A DNA stretch of 42,400 bases, from positions 1 through 42,400 of the forward strand of contig JAFGIO010000105.1 of assembly GCA_016929555.1 (NCBI GenBank), in the 5' to 3' direction. Positions 16,733 to 25,044 of the stretch are shown here, piece after piece. Position 1 is the first letter of the stretch. Each line of letters starts with the position of its first letter. Below the pieces are notes generated by a model. It searched no databases and had not been told where the DNA came from. It worked only from the letters and a program-made list of their open reading frames with translations. A program made the position numbers and the translations under genes. This DNA comes from Deltaproteobacteria bacterium. Lineage in GTDB: Bacteria; Desulfobacterota; Syntrophia; Syntrophales; JAFGIO01.

Positions 16733-17698
16733 TTACGCCGAGTCTTCAAGCAGGTAAGAGAAGATGAGGGGGGCTATGATCGTGGCATCCGACTCGATAA
16801 TGAAACGGGGGGTGTCCCGGTTCAGTTTTCCCCAAGTGATTTTCTCGTTCGGCACGGCACCGGAATAGGATCCGTAACTGGTTGTGGAATCGCTGATCTG
16901 ACAGAAATATCCCCAGACGGGCGTTTCTTTCAGTTTGAGGTCCTCCCGCATGAGTGGAACGACGCAGATTGCGAAATCGCCGGCGATGCCTCCACCGATC
17001 TGGAAAAACCCGAGAGGACCGTTTTTAGCCGCTTCCCCATACCAGCGTGTCAATTCCATCATGTACTCTATGCCGGATCGTACCGTTTCGACATTCCGGA
17101 CCTTTTCCCTCAGGCAAAAAGAAGCATAGGCGTTGCCTAAGGTCGAGTCCTCCCAGCCGGGCACGAAAATCGGCAGGTTCCTGTCGCATGCCGCCATGAC
17201 CCAGCTGTCCGTTGGATCCGTTCCGCACAAGGTCTCCCTGTGGCTGCTGATGAATCGATAGACAAACTCATGGGGAAAGAACCGTTTCCCCTCCCGATCG
17301 CATGCAATCCAATCGTCACCGATGATACCTTCCACCTCCAGCATGGCCTCCGTTGAAATGCAGGTGTCCGTCACGCGGTGAAGGTGCCGCTCGTAAAGAT
17401 CCTGTTCCTGTTCTGGTGTCAAGCAGCGGTAATCCGGCAAGTCCTGACGGCGGGTATCCACCAAATTGTAGAGGTCTTCCTCAAGATTGGCTCCAGTGCA
17501 GGAGATGGCATGTATCATATTCCTGCGGATCATTTCAGCGATGGAGATACCGAGCTGTGCCGTGCTCATGGCTCCGGCAAGGCTCATCATCATTCGACCT
17601 CCTGCCTCCAGGAACCTCCTATAGGATTCTGCAGCTCTCATTACCGTGGCGGCGTTGAAATGCCGGTAGTGACGCCGCATGAACGCCTGTATGCTCAC
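16733..17698 (-). CDS. Deoxyhypusine synthase-family protein (bacterial; possible homospermidine synthase)
   Basis: The 321-residue protein begins at a GTG with GGAGGA 5 bases upstream. It shows the deoxyhypusine synthase fold: MMSLAGAMSTAQLG (NAD site), HAISCTGANLEEDL, GDFAICVV, and the catalytic-lysine motif EKITWGKL with Lys291, equivalent to the lysine that forms the enzyme-butylimine intermediate in eukaryotic DHS. Bacteria lack eIF5A, and DHS homologues in bacteria are linked to homospermidine formation from spermidine and putrescine, or are of unknown role. The intact lysine and NAD motifs suggest an active aminobutyl transferase. No other polyamine gene is in the window. It has its own promoter at 17817-17845. 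Confidence 0.9.
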   Translation of the reverse strand: MSIQAFMRRHYRHFNAATVMRAAESYRRFLEAGGRMMMSLAGAMSTAQLGISIAEMIRRNMIHAISCTGANLEEDLYNLVDTRRQDLPDYRCLTPEQEQDLYERHLHRVTDTCISTEAMLEVEGIIGDDWIACDREGKRFFPHEFVYRFISSHRETLCGTDPTDSWVMAACDRNLPIFVPGWEDSTLGNAYASFCLREKVRNVETVRSGIEYMMELTRWYGEAAKNGPLGFFQIGGGIAGDFAICVVPLMREDLKLKETPVWGYFCQISDSTTSYGSYSGAVPNEKITWGKLNRDTPRFIIESDATIIAPLIFSYLLEDSA

Positions 17699-17816
17699 TG
17701 TCGTCCTCCATCAGTCGCACCTTTCGCATTATTCAAGAGCCATATCCGGGGGTGGGCCATTCGATGACGAGCAACCCTCTCCCGAATATGATGGGTTTGT
17801 CCCTAAGAATAGGGTT

Positions 17817-17845
17817 TCTATATGATTCTTTACCAATCCCGTCAA
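17817..17845 (-). promoter_or_regulatory. Sigma-70 type promoter for the DHS-family gene
   Basis: TTGACG (17845-17840), a 17-base spacer and TATAGA (17822-17817) on the minus strand, about 120 bases before the GTG start. Confidence 0.72.
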
Positions 17846-18313
17846 GAAAAAGCGTGCACTGCCATTGAATTTTTTTGCACGACCTTGTTTGAGGAGGTAA
17901 ACTCCAAAAAAATATCCGCAAAAACCTGCATATTCAGGCATCAATACCGCCGAAAGCGCATTCTCACGATAATTCGTGCCTCGGGATGCTGGACAGGAAA
18001 TGCCGATGGGGAACCCACTTACGGATGCCCTCAAGACAGAAGATACCCTTACCGCGGGATGAGGCTTTCAAAATCCAAAGCAATAACGGGCCGTATCGGC
18101 CATGGAAGGCTTCTCGTCCCTGACGATCATCCCGCCGGAGCCCATCAATGTCAATCAATTCCTCCCCGGTCAAACCAACGCTGAAATTGGGCAGTGAAAT
18201 CTTCGCAAATTCGCTAAGGGCGTTGCTCTGCTCAGGCTCGATAGAAAAACAGCCCATCTTCAAAATCGAGCAAGATACAGTCCTGCCGGTGTTCTATGTC
18301 GAAGACCTCTTCC
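17846..18313. other. 468-base region without an assignable gene
   Basis: An open frame of 99 codons runs on the minus strand (18263-17964), starting MKMGCFSIEPEQSNALSEF and containing VGLTGEELIDIDGL, which reads more protein-like than chance. It lacks a clear ribosome-binding site and its carboxyl half loses protein character. The frame next to it (18300-18232) gives CILLDFEDGLFFY. A frameshifted gene remnant is possible; I do not recognise the family. Confidence 0.35.
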
Positions 18314-19090
18314 TCAGCGGGTGCCCTGGCCGTCATCCACCTTGACGATGGTTCCCGTGACGAACTCCGAAGACGGCGAGACCAGGTACAGCAACGTGCT
18401 GTCGAGTTGGGCCGGATCGCCGAGCCGCTTGCGTGGAAACATCTGGTAGAATTCACCGATACGCTGCACCATGCCGTCCATCATCTCGGAGGAGAACGCA
18501 CCCGGAGCGATCGCATTCACGTTGATATTGAATCGGGCCCATTCCACGGACAGCGCTTCGGTCATGCGGGCAACGCCAGCCTTCGTGATCGAATAGAGCG
18601 CGGCGCCATTGCCGTCGTAGGTAAACGCGCCGATCGAAGAGATGTTCACCATCCTGCCCGGCAGCTTCTTGTTGATCAGGCGCTTCGCCACCTCACAGGA
18701 CAGGATGAAGGGTCCACGCAAATTGGTATCGAAGACGGCGTTGATCAGTTCGAGGCTCATCTTGTGGGCTCGCTGCGCATCCGGAATGCCGGCATTATTG
18801 ACCAGGATGGTGATGGTCCCAAGAGCCTGCTCGGCCGCATCCACCGCAGCGAGTATGCTGTCGGTGTCGGTCATGTCGATACGAATCGGAACGCTGACAC
18901 CGCCGGCGGACTCAATCTCCTTCGCGAGTTCCTCGAGGCGGCCCACCCGGCGGCCTGTGATCGCGACCTTCGCACCGGCCGCGGCGAGAACGCGGGCAAA
19001 GCGCCGTCCCAGCCCGGACGTGCAGCCCGTCACCAGGGCCACCTGGCCGGACAGGTCAATGGTAAAGTTGGGTATTGGAAAATCGGACAT
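18314..19090 (-). CDS. Short-chain dehydrogenase/reductase (SDR)
   Basis: The 258-residue protein is a classical SDR: dinucleotide motif VTGCTSGLGRRFA (residues 19-31), VNNAG near 97-101, an active-site serine in NISSIGAF, and YSITK supplying the Tyr and Lys of the catalytic tetrad, followed by NVNAIAPGAFSSEM. GRR after the second beta strand (AITGRRVGRL) suggests NADP(H) preference. AAAGGAG precedes the ATG. It probably oxidises or reduces a hydroxyacyl-CoA or other alcohol; the substrate cannot be read from sequence. The promoter at 19325-19353 gives a leader of over 200 bases. The MBL hydrolase gene lies upstream on the same strand. Confidence 0.93.
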   Translation of the reverse strand: MSDFPIPNFTIDLSGQVALVTGCTSGLGRRFARVLAAAGAKVAITGRRVGRLEELAKEIESAGGVSVPIRIDMTDTDSILAAVDAAEQALGTITILVNNAGIPDAQRAHKMSLELINAVFDTNLRGPFILSCEVAKRLINKKLPGRMVNISSIGAFTYDGNGAALYSITKAGVARMTEALSVEWARFNINVNAIAPGAFSSEMMDGMVQRIGEFYQMFPRKRLGDPAQLDSTLLYLVSPSSEFVTGTIVKVDDGQGTR

Positions 19091-19324
19091 GCTGTTTGCT
19101 CCTTTCTAATGGTGGTTAAGCTCTTGGTGGAAACAGGGACGGCTGACATGGCGCCGGCGTTAACGAACAGAGCAACAGAAATTTCGAACGCCTTGCCGAG
19201 AGCAGCTTTTCCGGCTATTTCCCGGATACGATTCCCGCGCTGCATCCGGAGTTAGTCAATCAAGCCCGCTGTGGTGTCTCCAAGATTTTTCTAATCTGTC
19301 GGAAGTTCCCTTGACACCGGTGGG

Positions 19325-19353
19325 ACTATAAACAGGCGGATCTTGCCTGTCAA
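19325..19353 (-). promoter_or_regulatory. Sigma-70 type promoter for the SDR gene, with dyad over the -35 box
   Basis: TTGACA (19353-19348), a 17-base spacer and TATAGT (19330-19325) on the minus strand. A perfect dyad ATCTTG-N5-CAAGAT (19340-19356) covers the -35 element and could bind a repressor or activator dimer. Confidence 0.75.
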
Positions 19354-19370
19354 GATAAATCCCCATGAGC

Positions 19371-20243
19371 TTACAGAAGACCCTGCTTCTTGAAGTAGCC
19401 GAGAAATCCCGGCACCAGCAGGGCATCCACCGAAAGCCAGGCCAGCTCTTCGATCCGAAGATAGCCGCGCACCCTTTGCCCGATCTGTTCGGTGTTTTCC
19501 CCCGATTTTGCAGCTTGAAGGATGATGCCGGCGCAGCCTCTCGTGGTTTCTTCAACGAGCTCCAAAAGCCCTCGATTGTCGGCTCCCGATGCACAGTGGG
19601 CCGGAAACAGAAGCTCTGGATCGAGGCGCTTGATCTTCGCTGCGCTCTTCAGAGCCACTTCCATATCGTAACCTGGAGGCGCCGCCGGCGGCCAGAAACC
19701 GTCTCCGAGATACCCTCCCAGGGCGTCTCCGGCAAAGAGGCTCCGCGTTAACGGATCGACGATTGAGATATGGTGCGATACGTGTCCCGGGGTATGCATA
19801 ATTTGCAGCTTTCGATCACCCAGAGAGATGACGTCGCCGTCTTTGACCGGAAGGATGCGGTCTTTCGGAAGGGGCAGAAACCGCCCGTAAACCTTCTCGA
19901 AGTTATCCCCGAATACTTGCCTGATGCCCTTGAGGAGGCGTCCCGGGTCGACAAGATGGCGGACGGCTCCTTCATGGACAACGACAACGGCGTCCGGAGA
20001 ATCGGCAAGCATCCGGCCGAGGCCGCCCGCATGATCGAGATGGACATGGGTCGATACGATGTAGGATAAACTGCGTCCTTCCAGGGCCTCCCTCAGGGCC
20101 GGCACTTGGCAGGCGGGACCCGTCTCCACAAGGGCCGGTTTATCGGCTTCCACGAGATAGCAGGTACAGGAAAGAGGAGCACCGGTCTCCGCTTCGATCC
20201 GGAAGATGCCGTCGGCAACTTTATCCATTTTCATGCGATCCAT
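19371..20243 (-). CDS. MBL-fold metallo-hydrolase
   Basis: The 290-residue protein has the metallo-beta-lactamase metal motif STHVHLDHAGG (H-x-H-x-D-H), then MHTPGHVSHH, SLFAGDALGGYLGD and FPAHCASG, which supply the remaining ligands of a dinuclear centre. The carboxyl third is helical, as in MBL hydrolases related to glyoxalase II and lactonases. It is cytoplasmic with no signal peptide. The start ATG is preceded by AAGGGGG. Substrate is unknown; a thioesterase or lactonase role would fit its acyl-CoA surroundings. The 308-base gap upstream (20244-20551) contains only its promoter. Confidence 0.9.
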   Translation of the reverse strand: MDRMKMDKVADGIFRIEAETGAPLSCTCYLVEADKPALVETGPACQVPALREALEGRSLSYIVSTHVHLDHAGGLGRMLADSPDAVVVVHEGAVRHLVDPGRLLKGIRQVFGDNFEKVYGRFLPLPKDRILPVKDGDVISLGDRKLQIMHTPGHVSHHISIVDPLTRSLFAGDALGGYLGDGFWPPAAPPGYDMEVALKSAAKIKRLDPELLFPAHCASGADNRGLLELVEETTRGCAGIILQAAKSGENTEQIGQRVRGYLRIEELAWLSVDALLVPGFLGYFKKQGLL

Positions 20244-20420
20244 TCCCGACCCCCTTCTGAAAGACAGCAGCGCACGTCGATAGGCTTATCGCTCCGGCAG
20301 GCCTTTCCCTTTGCCTGCAAAGGCATATCCCTCCCGCAGCAGCGGCCGAAGGGTTTTTCGCCATGGGCACCTCTTCTTCATCCGATCGCCTTTACAGATA
20401 AAACGCTTTCACACCGTTTC

Positions 20421-20449
20421 CTTATAAAACGATCGCCGCTACTTCTCAA
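20421..20449 (-). promoter_or_regulatory. Promoter for the MBL hydrolase gene
   Basis: TTGAGA (20449-20444), a 17-base spacer and TATAAG (20426-20421) on the minus strand. The spacer contains GCGATCG and resembles that of the promoter at 27042-27070. Confidence 0.6.
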
Positions 20450-20551
20450 CGGGAGTCACGATTCCTCTGTCCGTTACCGGCCGGCTTGACCAGGCAGGAG
20501 CCTCAAGGCGCGGCCCGTCGTCGAGAGGATTCACTATTTTTCTCACTGTCT

Positions 20552-22519
20552 TCAAGGCGTAACGATATTGAACCAGAACGCAGAGGGCTCCAGACAGGAG
20601 AGCATCTCCAAGAATTTCCTCTTGCTGCCTTCAACCTTGATGTCGCCGGCCAGAATCCTTCCGGGGAAGGTGGCCCGCTTGAGCGAGATATCGTCAAGCA
20701 CCTCGCGGGTCAACGTGACGGTGGCATCGGGAGCGGCGGCACGCTTGCCCGCCTTGTAATTCAGGACGCTGTTTTCGAGGGTGACCGAATAGGCCTGCTT
20801 CGTATCGCTGAAGACCCAGTCCACCGTGATCTTCTTGCCTTCGGCTTTGGAGGCGTCGATCAGGATCGCCAGGAAGTCGAAATACATATCCAGCGTCATC
20901 GCCTTCATGGCGTCGAGACTGCCCACACTATGCCCGGGGAGATTCTTGGGAACGCCCTCCCTGAGTTCCATGGCGCCGGCAAGATAGAAGTTGCGCCAGA
21001 CCGGCGATTCCGACGCGTATCCCAACTGTTCCAGGGCATCGGCCTGGAGTTCGCGGGCCTGTTTGTTTGCTGGATCGGCGAAAACCACATGATTCATCAC
21101 CTGGACGACCCAGCGGTACTCGCCTTTCCGAAGGTAATCCCTGGCTTTGGCCATCACCGCGTCGGCGCCACCCATAAATTCCACGTACCGTTTGCTAGCC
21201 TCCACGGGCGGCAGGGGATGTAGGTTTGCCGGATTGGCGTCGAACCAGCCGAGATAGCGCTGATAGACGGCCTTCACATTGAAGTTGACCGTCCCGTAGA
21301 AATCGCGGTTGTACCATTCTTTGGCCAGGCTTTCGGGAAGCTGGACCATCTCCGCGCATTCGTTCATCGTGTACCCCTGGTTCATCAAGTGCAGGGTCTG
21401 ATCGTGGATGTACTTATAGAGATCCCGCTGTTTCTTCAGATAATGGACGATATTCTCCCGTCCCCAGCGCGGCCAGTGATGGCAATTGAAAAAGACCTCG
21501 GTCTGATCGCCGAACAGATCGATGGCCTCGTCGATATGATGGGCCCAGGCCTTTCCGTCGCGCACGAGCGCCCCCCGGGGCGTCAGCAAATTATGGAGAC
21601 CGGCCGTCGTGATTTCGGCAATGCACAGAGCTTTGAATTCGGGAAGGTAAAAATTCATCTCTACGGGGGCTTCGGTATCCGGGCAGAGCTGAAAGATGAA
21701 TCTCACGCCGTCGATGATCAATTCCTGACCGGTCCTGGTGATTTCTTCAGTTGGAGCGATCAGGGTGATGGTCCCCTTGGAGGCTGTTTCCCCTATCCCC
21801 GTGCCAACCTGTCCCTCGGGTCCCCTGGGCAGGAACATGCCGAACATGTAAGTGGCGCGGCGGGTCATGGCGTTGCCCGCCATGACATTCTCGCTGATCG
21901 TTTCCCTCATGAAACCTTCGGGCGCGATGACGCGAACCTTTCCGGCCCTGACGTCGTCGTCCGAGATGATTCCCTTGACGCCTCCCCAGTGATCGATATG
22001 GTTGTGGGTGTAGATGACCGCTACGATCGGTTTTGGAGGGAGATGCTTGAAGAAAAGATTCTTGGCGGCCTTGGCGCACTCCGCAGAGATGAGCGGATCG
22101 ATGACGATGTAGCCACTTTTCCCCTCGATAAAGGTGATCACGGAAACATCGTAGCCCCTGACCTGATAGATGTGATCGGCAACCTTGAAAAGCCCGTGCA
22201 TGGCGGTACGCTGGGCGTGATGCCACAGCCCGGGATGGACGGTATCCGGGGCCGGCTTGCCCGGCTCCAGAAAGGCATAGCAGTTCATTTCCCAAATGGG
22301 CCACCCTTCCGCCGTGCGGATGTCGACCACAGGCTCGCTGGCAATGAGGCCGCGCTGAGCGAGTTCGAACTCCTCCCGGTCGTCGGGCATCGACTGCAGG
22401 AAGGCGCCGTGGCTTTCCAGGGTCGTTTGCACCGCCTGTTTCGGGGCGGTTTTGGCGGCTGAACAACCGATCATGAGACCAAGGATCAAAACGAGAAGAA
22501 GTGCTCTTTTTGCTGTCAT
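20552..22519 (-). CDS. Alkylsulfatase-type MBL-fold lipoprotein (SdsA-like)
   Basis: The 655-residue protein starts with a lipoprotein signal (MTAKRALLLVLILGLMIGC, Cys19). Residues about 100-400 form the MBL domain: THNHIDHWGG gives His172/174, Asp176 and His177; CIAEITTAGLHNLLTPRGA and FNCHHWPRWG supply further metal ligands and match SdsA1-type linear alkylsulfatases. The middle part is the alkylsulfatase dimerisation domain (LGWFDANPANLHPLPP, ARDYLRKGEYRWVVQVMNHVVFADP) and the last 120 residues the SCP2-like domain (VNLTLTREVLDD-type strands) that binds the alkyl chain. The expected reaction is removal of sulfate from an alkyl sulfate ester in the periplasm. AAAGGAGG precedes the ATG. It diverges from a histidine kinase gene. 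Confidence 0.93.
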   Translation of the reverse strand: MTAKRALLLVLILGLMIGCSAAKTAPKQAVQTTLESHGAFLQSMPDDREEFELAQRGLIASEPVVDIRTAEGWPIWEMNCYAFLEPGKPAPDTVHPGLWHHAQRTAMHGLFKVADHIYQVRGYDVSVITFIEGKSGYIVIDPLISAECAKAAKNLFFKHLPPKPIVAVIYTHNHIDHWGGVKGIISDDDVRAGKVRVIAPEGFMRETISENVMAGNAMTRRATYMFGMFLPRGPEGQVGTGIGETASKGTITLIAPTEEITRTGQELIIDGVRFIFQLCPDTEAPVEMNFYLPEFKALCIAEITTAGLHNLLTPRGALVRDGKAWAHHIDEAIDLFGDQTEVFFNCHHWPRWGRENIVHYLKKQRDLYKYIHDQTLHLMNQGYTMNECAEMVQLPESLAKEWYNRDFYGTVNFNVKAVYQRYLGWFDANPANLHPLPPVEASKRYVEFMGGADAVMAKARDYLRKGEYRWVVQVMNHVVFADPANKQARELQADALEQLGYASESPVWRNFYLAGAMELREGVPKNLPGHSVGSLDAMKAMTLDMYFDFLAILIDASKAEGKKITVDWVFSDTKQAYSVTLENSVLNYKAGKRAAAPDATVTLTREVLDDISLKRATFPGRILAGDIKVEGSKRKFLEMLSCLEPSAFWFNIVTP

Positions 22520-22602
22520 GGATTCCTCCTTTCCGCATAGAGGGCTTCTATGGCCCTCGCCCTGTATAATCCTCCAAAAACGTCAGCCGATACTTTGCAG
22601 CC

Positions 22603-22631
22603 ATACTAACGAGCCGCATTGGGTGCGTCAA
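22603..22631 (-). promoter_or_regulatory. Promoter for the alkylsulfatase gene
   Basis: TTGACG (22631-22626), a 17-base spacer and TAGTAT (22608-22603) on the minus strand, about 85 bases before the start codon. Confidence 0.6.
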
Positions 22632-22661
22632 ATATTATTTTCAGAGATCTCGTTCCGTTAT

Positions 22662-22689
22662 TTGACACAAAACCATCCTTCCATAACGC
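22662..22689 (+). promoter_or_regulatory. Possible promoter for the histidine kinase gene
   Basis: TTGACA (22662-22667) on the plus strand followed after 16 bases by a weak TAACGC (22684-22689). It faces away from the alkylsulfatase promoter, with 30 bases between the two -35 boxes. Confidence 0.4.
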
Positions 22690-22952
22690 GTCCAGGACGG
22701 TTTATAAAAGACACCGATGAGGACGAGGCCGGCACCGGAAAGGGAATATGGACTTTCTATGAGCTATCTCAGCAATTTAAAGGATCGGCTTTGATGCACA
22801 TAGGCACCATCAAAAGGCATGGTATTTGCTATAATCTCGTAGGTTGTCCGGACCGGCATCTCTCCTGCCCGTTCGCCAAGAGAAGACGCTTTCGCGGGTC
22901 GTTTAAAGTGAACATCTTGAACTGGAACATTCCGCAAACCATAACCGAGAGC

Positions 22953-24815
22953 ATGGAGGAGGATCACTCTCTAAGAAAGAGCATCTTCACCGTCGCCTTC
23001 TACCTCAGCCTGCCGATCTCTGCCTGGCATCTGATCAAGTACATGCGGGAAGACATGTATGGGACGGCAGTGATCCATTTATCGATGATCGGTGTTGTTT
23101 TTATCCTTTACCTCACGAATCGGAAAGAGGCGCCGTTAGGGAGAAAATACGTTGTTTCGGAGATTTTCCAGCGATTGTTCACAGCGATGCTGGCGTTCAT
23201 CGTTCTTTATGAAGTCGGCTGGCAGGGGAGATGGGACAACATGCTCTGGTCATATCTCTATCCGCTGTGGGTCTATCTGACCCTCGATCGGAAGGAGGCT
23301 TCGGCATGGGTGGTCGTTTTCTATGTCAGCATAGCCTATCTTCTTCAAATCAATGATAATGCTCAGCTTCTTCCCCAGGACATCTCCAGTTTGAAGGAGC
23401 GCTTTCTGATCAGCTTCTTCCTGATCTGCACCTTATCCTTCTTCATCGACTACGAAGCGAGCAAGAAAAAGCAGGAATTATTGGAAAATCAGCGGATTCT
23501 CAAACAATCGGAGGAAGCTCTACGATTGGCGAACGATCGACTGGAGTCAAGGGTAATGGAGCGAACAGGAGAACTCCAGCGGGTCAATACGATGCTGGAG
23601 GCCGAAATCGCCGAACGCAAGCGGGTCGAAATTGCCCTCCGGAAATCCGAAGAAAGATTCAGGATTCTTTTCGAATATGCTCCGGTTGCCTATTTTATCA
23701 GCGATCTTGACGGTTTTTTTGTAGACGGAAACAAAGCGGCCGCCGAAAGTGTCGGCTACGAAAAATCGGAAATAATCGGCAAAAACATATTCGAATTCGA
23801 TCTTCTGCTGCCGTCGGAACTTCCTGTGGCCTCTGAGCTCCTCATGAAAAACATGCAGGGAGAACCCACCGGACCGAATGAACTGATGCTGAAAAGCAGG
23901 GACGGAAATGTCATCACCGTGGAAATCAGCACCTATCCAGTGAATATCGAGGGGAGAGACCTGACACTGGGCATTGCCCGCGATATCAGCCTGCGCAAAC
24001 TGATGGAGGAGGATTTAAAGAAGGCGAAAGAGGCAGCGGAGGCGGCCAGCCGCGCAAAAAGTGATTTCCTGGCAAACATGAGCCATGAACTGCGCACCCC
24101 CCTGAATGCGGTCAGCGGGTTCTCGGAGATCCTGCTGGCGAAACATTTTGGCCCCTTGAACGAGATCCAGGAAGATTATTTGAGGGACATCTCGAAGAGC
24201 AGTGAACACCTGTTAAGCCTCATCAATGAAGTCCTGGATCTTTCAAAGGTGGAAGCGGGCAGGGTGGAACTGGAGCTCGGCGACGTCCCCTTGAAGGACA
24301 TGATTGAAGATTGTCTTGACATGGTCAAAGAAGATGCCCGCAAGCATCGCATCGCTTTAACGAGCGACTTGGTACATCTACCCGTCATCGTCAGGGTAGA
24401 CGGAAGGAAGCTCAAGCAGGTTTTCAACAACCTCCTTTCCAATGCCCTCAAGTTTACGCCGGATGGCGGTTCGGTCCGCCTCTACGCCGGATGCTTTTCG
24501 CATCTAAATGGCGATACGTTGGTGCTGGATCATCCCGAAATCCCATTGGAGACCCTGAATAAAGCAGTAGGACAACCCTATCTGAAGATATCCATCAGCG
24601 ATACGGGTATCGGTATCGAACGGGAAGATTTGGAGCGCATCTTCTATCCCTTTGAACAGGTGGACACTTCAATGAGCAGAAAATATCAGGGCACGGGCCT
24701 GGGTTTGTCTCTTACGAAGCGGTTTGTAGAAATGCACGGCGGCAGCATATGGGCGGAGAGTGTAGGGAGAAATAGGGGGAGCGCGTTTCATCTCGTGATC
24801 CCCCTGCAGGCATAA
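22953..24815 (+). CDS. Membrane-bound PAS sensor histidine kinase
   Basis: I start at the ATG at 22953 (620 residues), just before the first membrane helix; the frame is open back to 22452, and starts at 22794 (ATG) or 22908 (GTG) cannot be excluded because no start has a strong Shine-Dalgarno sequence. Residues 1-155 contain about five or six transmembrane segments (e.g. AVIHLSMIGVVFILYL, FLISFFLICTLSFFI). A coiled coil (160-220) leads into a PAS domain (221-335, FRILFEYAPVAYFISDLDG). The HisKA H-box FLANMSHELRTPLNA has His368, and the HATPase has FNNLLSNALKFTPDGG, SDTGIGI and GTGLGLSLTKR. No response regulator is adjacent, so the partner is unknown; the divergent alkylsulfatase gene is a possible target. 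Confidence 0.88.
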   Translation: MEEDHSLRKSIFTVAFYLSLPISAWHLIKYMREDMYGTAVIHLSMIGVVFILYLTNRKEAPLGRKYVVSEIFQRLFTAMLAFIVLYEVGWQGRWDNMLWSYLYPLWVYLTLDRKEASAWVVVFYVSIAYLLQINDNAQLLPQDISSLKERFLISFFLICTLSFFIDYEASKKKQELLENQRILKQSEEALRLANDRLESRVMERTGELQRVNTMLEAEIAERKRVEIALRKSEERFRILFEYAPVAYFISDLDGFFVDGNKAAAESVGYEKSEIIGKNIFEFDLLLPSELPVASELLMKNMQGEPTGPNELMLKSRDGNVITVEISTYPVNIEGRDLTLGIARDISLRKLMEEDLKKAKEAAEAASRAKSDFLANMSHELRTPLNAVSGFSEILLAKHFGPLNEIQEDYLRDISKSSEHLLSLINEVLDLSKVEAGRVELELGDVPLKDMIEDCLDMVKEDARKHRIALTSDLVHLPVIVRVDGRKLKQVFNNLLSNALKFTPDGGSVRLYAGCFSHLNGDTLVLDHPEIPLETLNKAVGQPYLKISISDTGIGIEREDLERIFYPFEQVDTSMSRKYQGTGLGLSLTKRFVEMHGGSIWAESVGRNRGSAFHLVIPLQA

Positions 24816-24832
24816 TCGCGCAGACAGGGTAT

Positions 24833-24873
24833 CAGCGGCGGCGGAACGACGACTCCTCTACCGCTGGCTTTTA
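24833..24873 (+). terminator. Weak terminator-like hairpin after the histidine kinase
   Basis: CAGCGG (24833-24838) pairs with CCGCTG (24861-24866), followed by GCTTTTA. The stem is short and the loop long. Confidence 0.35.
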
Positions 24874-24894
24874 CGAGATCATCAAACCTGATAG

Positions 24895-25040
24895 CCTCGT
24901 AAAAACCCTCATGCCCCGTGAGGCGCCACGAAGCATGAAACTAAGCAAGCTCATTCCCGCGAAGGCGGGAATCCAGTAAATTCAATATATTCTGGACCCC
25001 CGCTGTCGCGGGGGTGACATGGTTTGCGACTTTTTACGGG
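24895..25040. repeat. Non-coding hairpin repeat element, copy 1
   Basis: The unit is bounded by CCTCGTAAAAA and TTTTTACGGG. Inside are two hairpins: TCATTCCCGC/GCGGGAATcc (24951-24974) and GACCCCCGC/GCGGGGGT (24994-25016). A second, diverged copy lies at 40632-40790. Such TCATTCCCGCG...GCGGGAATCC sequences are typical of REP/MITE-like intergenic repeats. Just upstream, TTTTACGAG (24869-24877) is complementary to CTCGTAAAA (24896-24904). Confidence 0.75.
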
Positions 25041-25044
25041 ACCA

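Noticed and set aside
22452-22952. Amino-terminal extension of the histidine kinase
   Set aside because: It overlaps the divergent alkylsulfatase gene and both promoters, and the residues resemble no kinase input domain.
24951-25019. Possible CRISPR repeat because of palindromic GC-rich units
   Set aside because: Only two hairpins in one element, no regular spacer array, no cas gene; matches an intergenic REP/MITE-like repeat instead.
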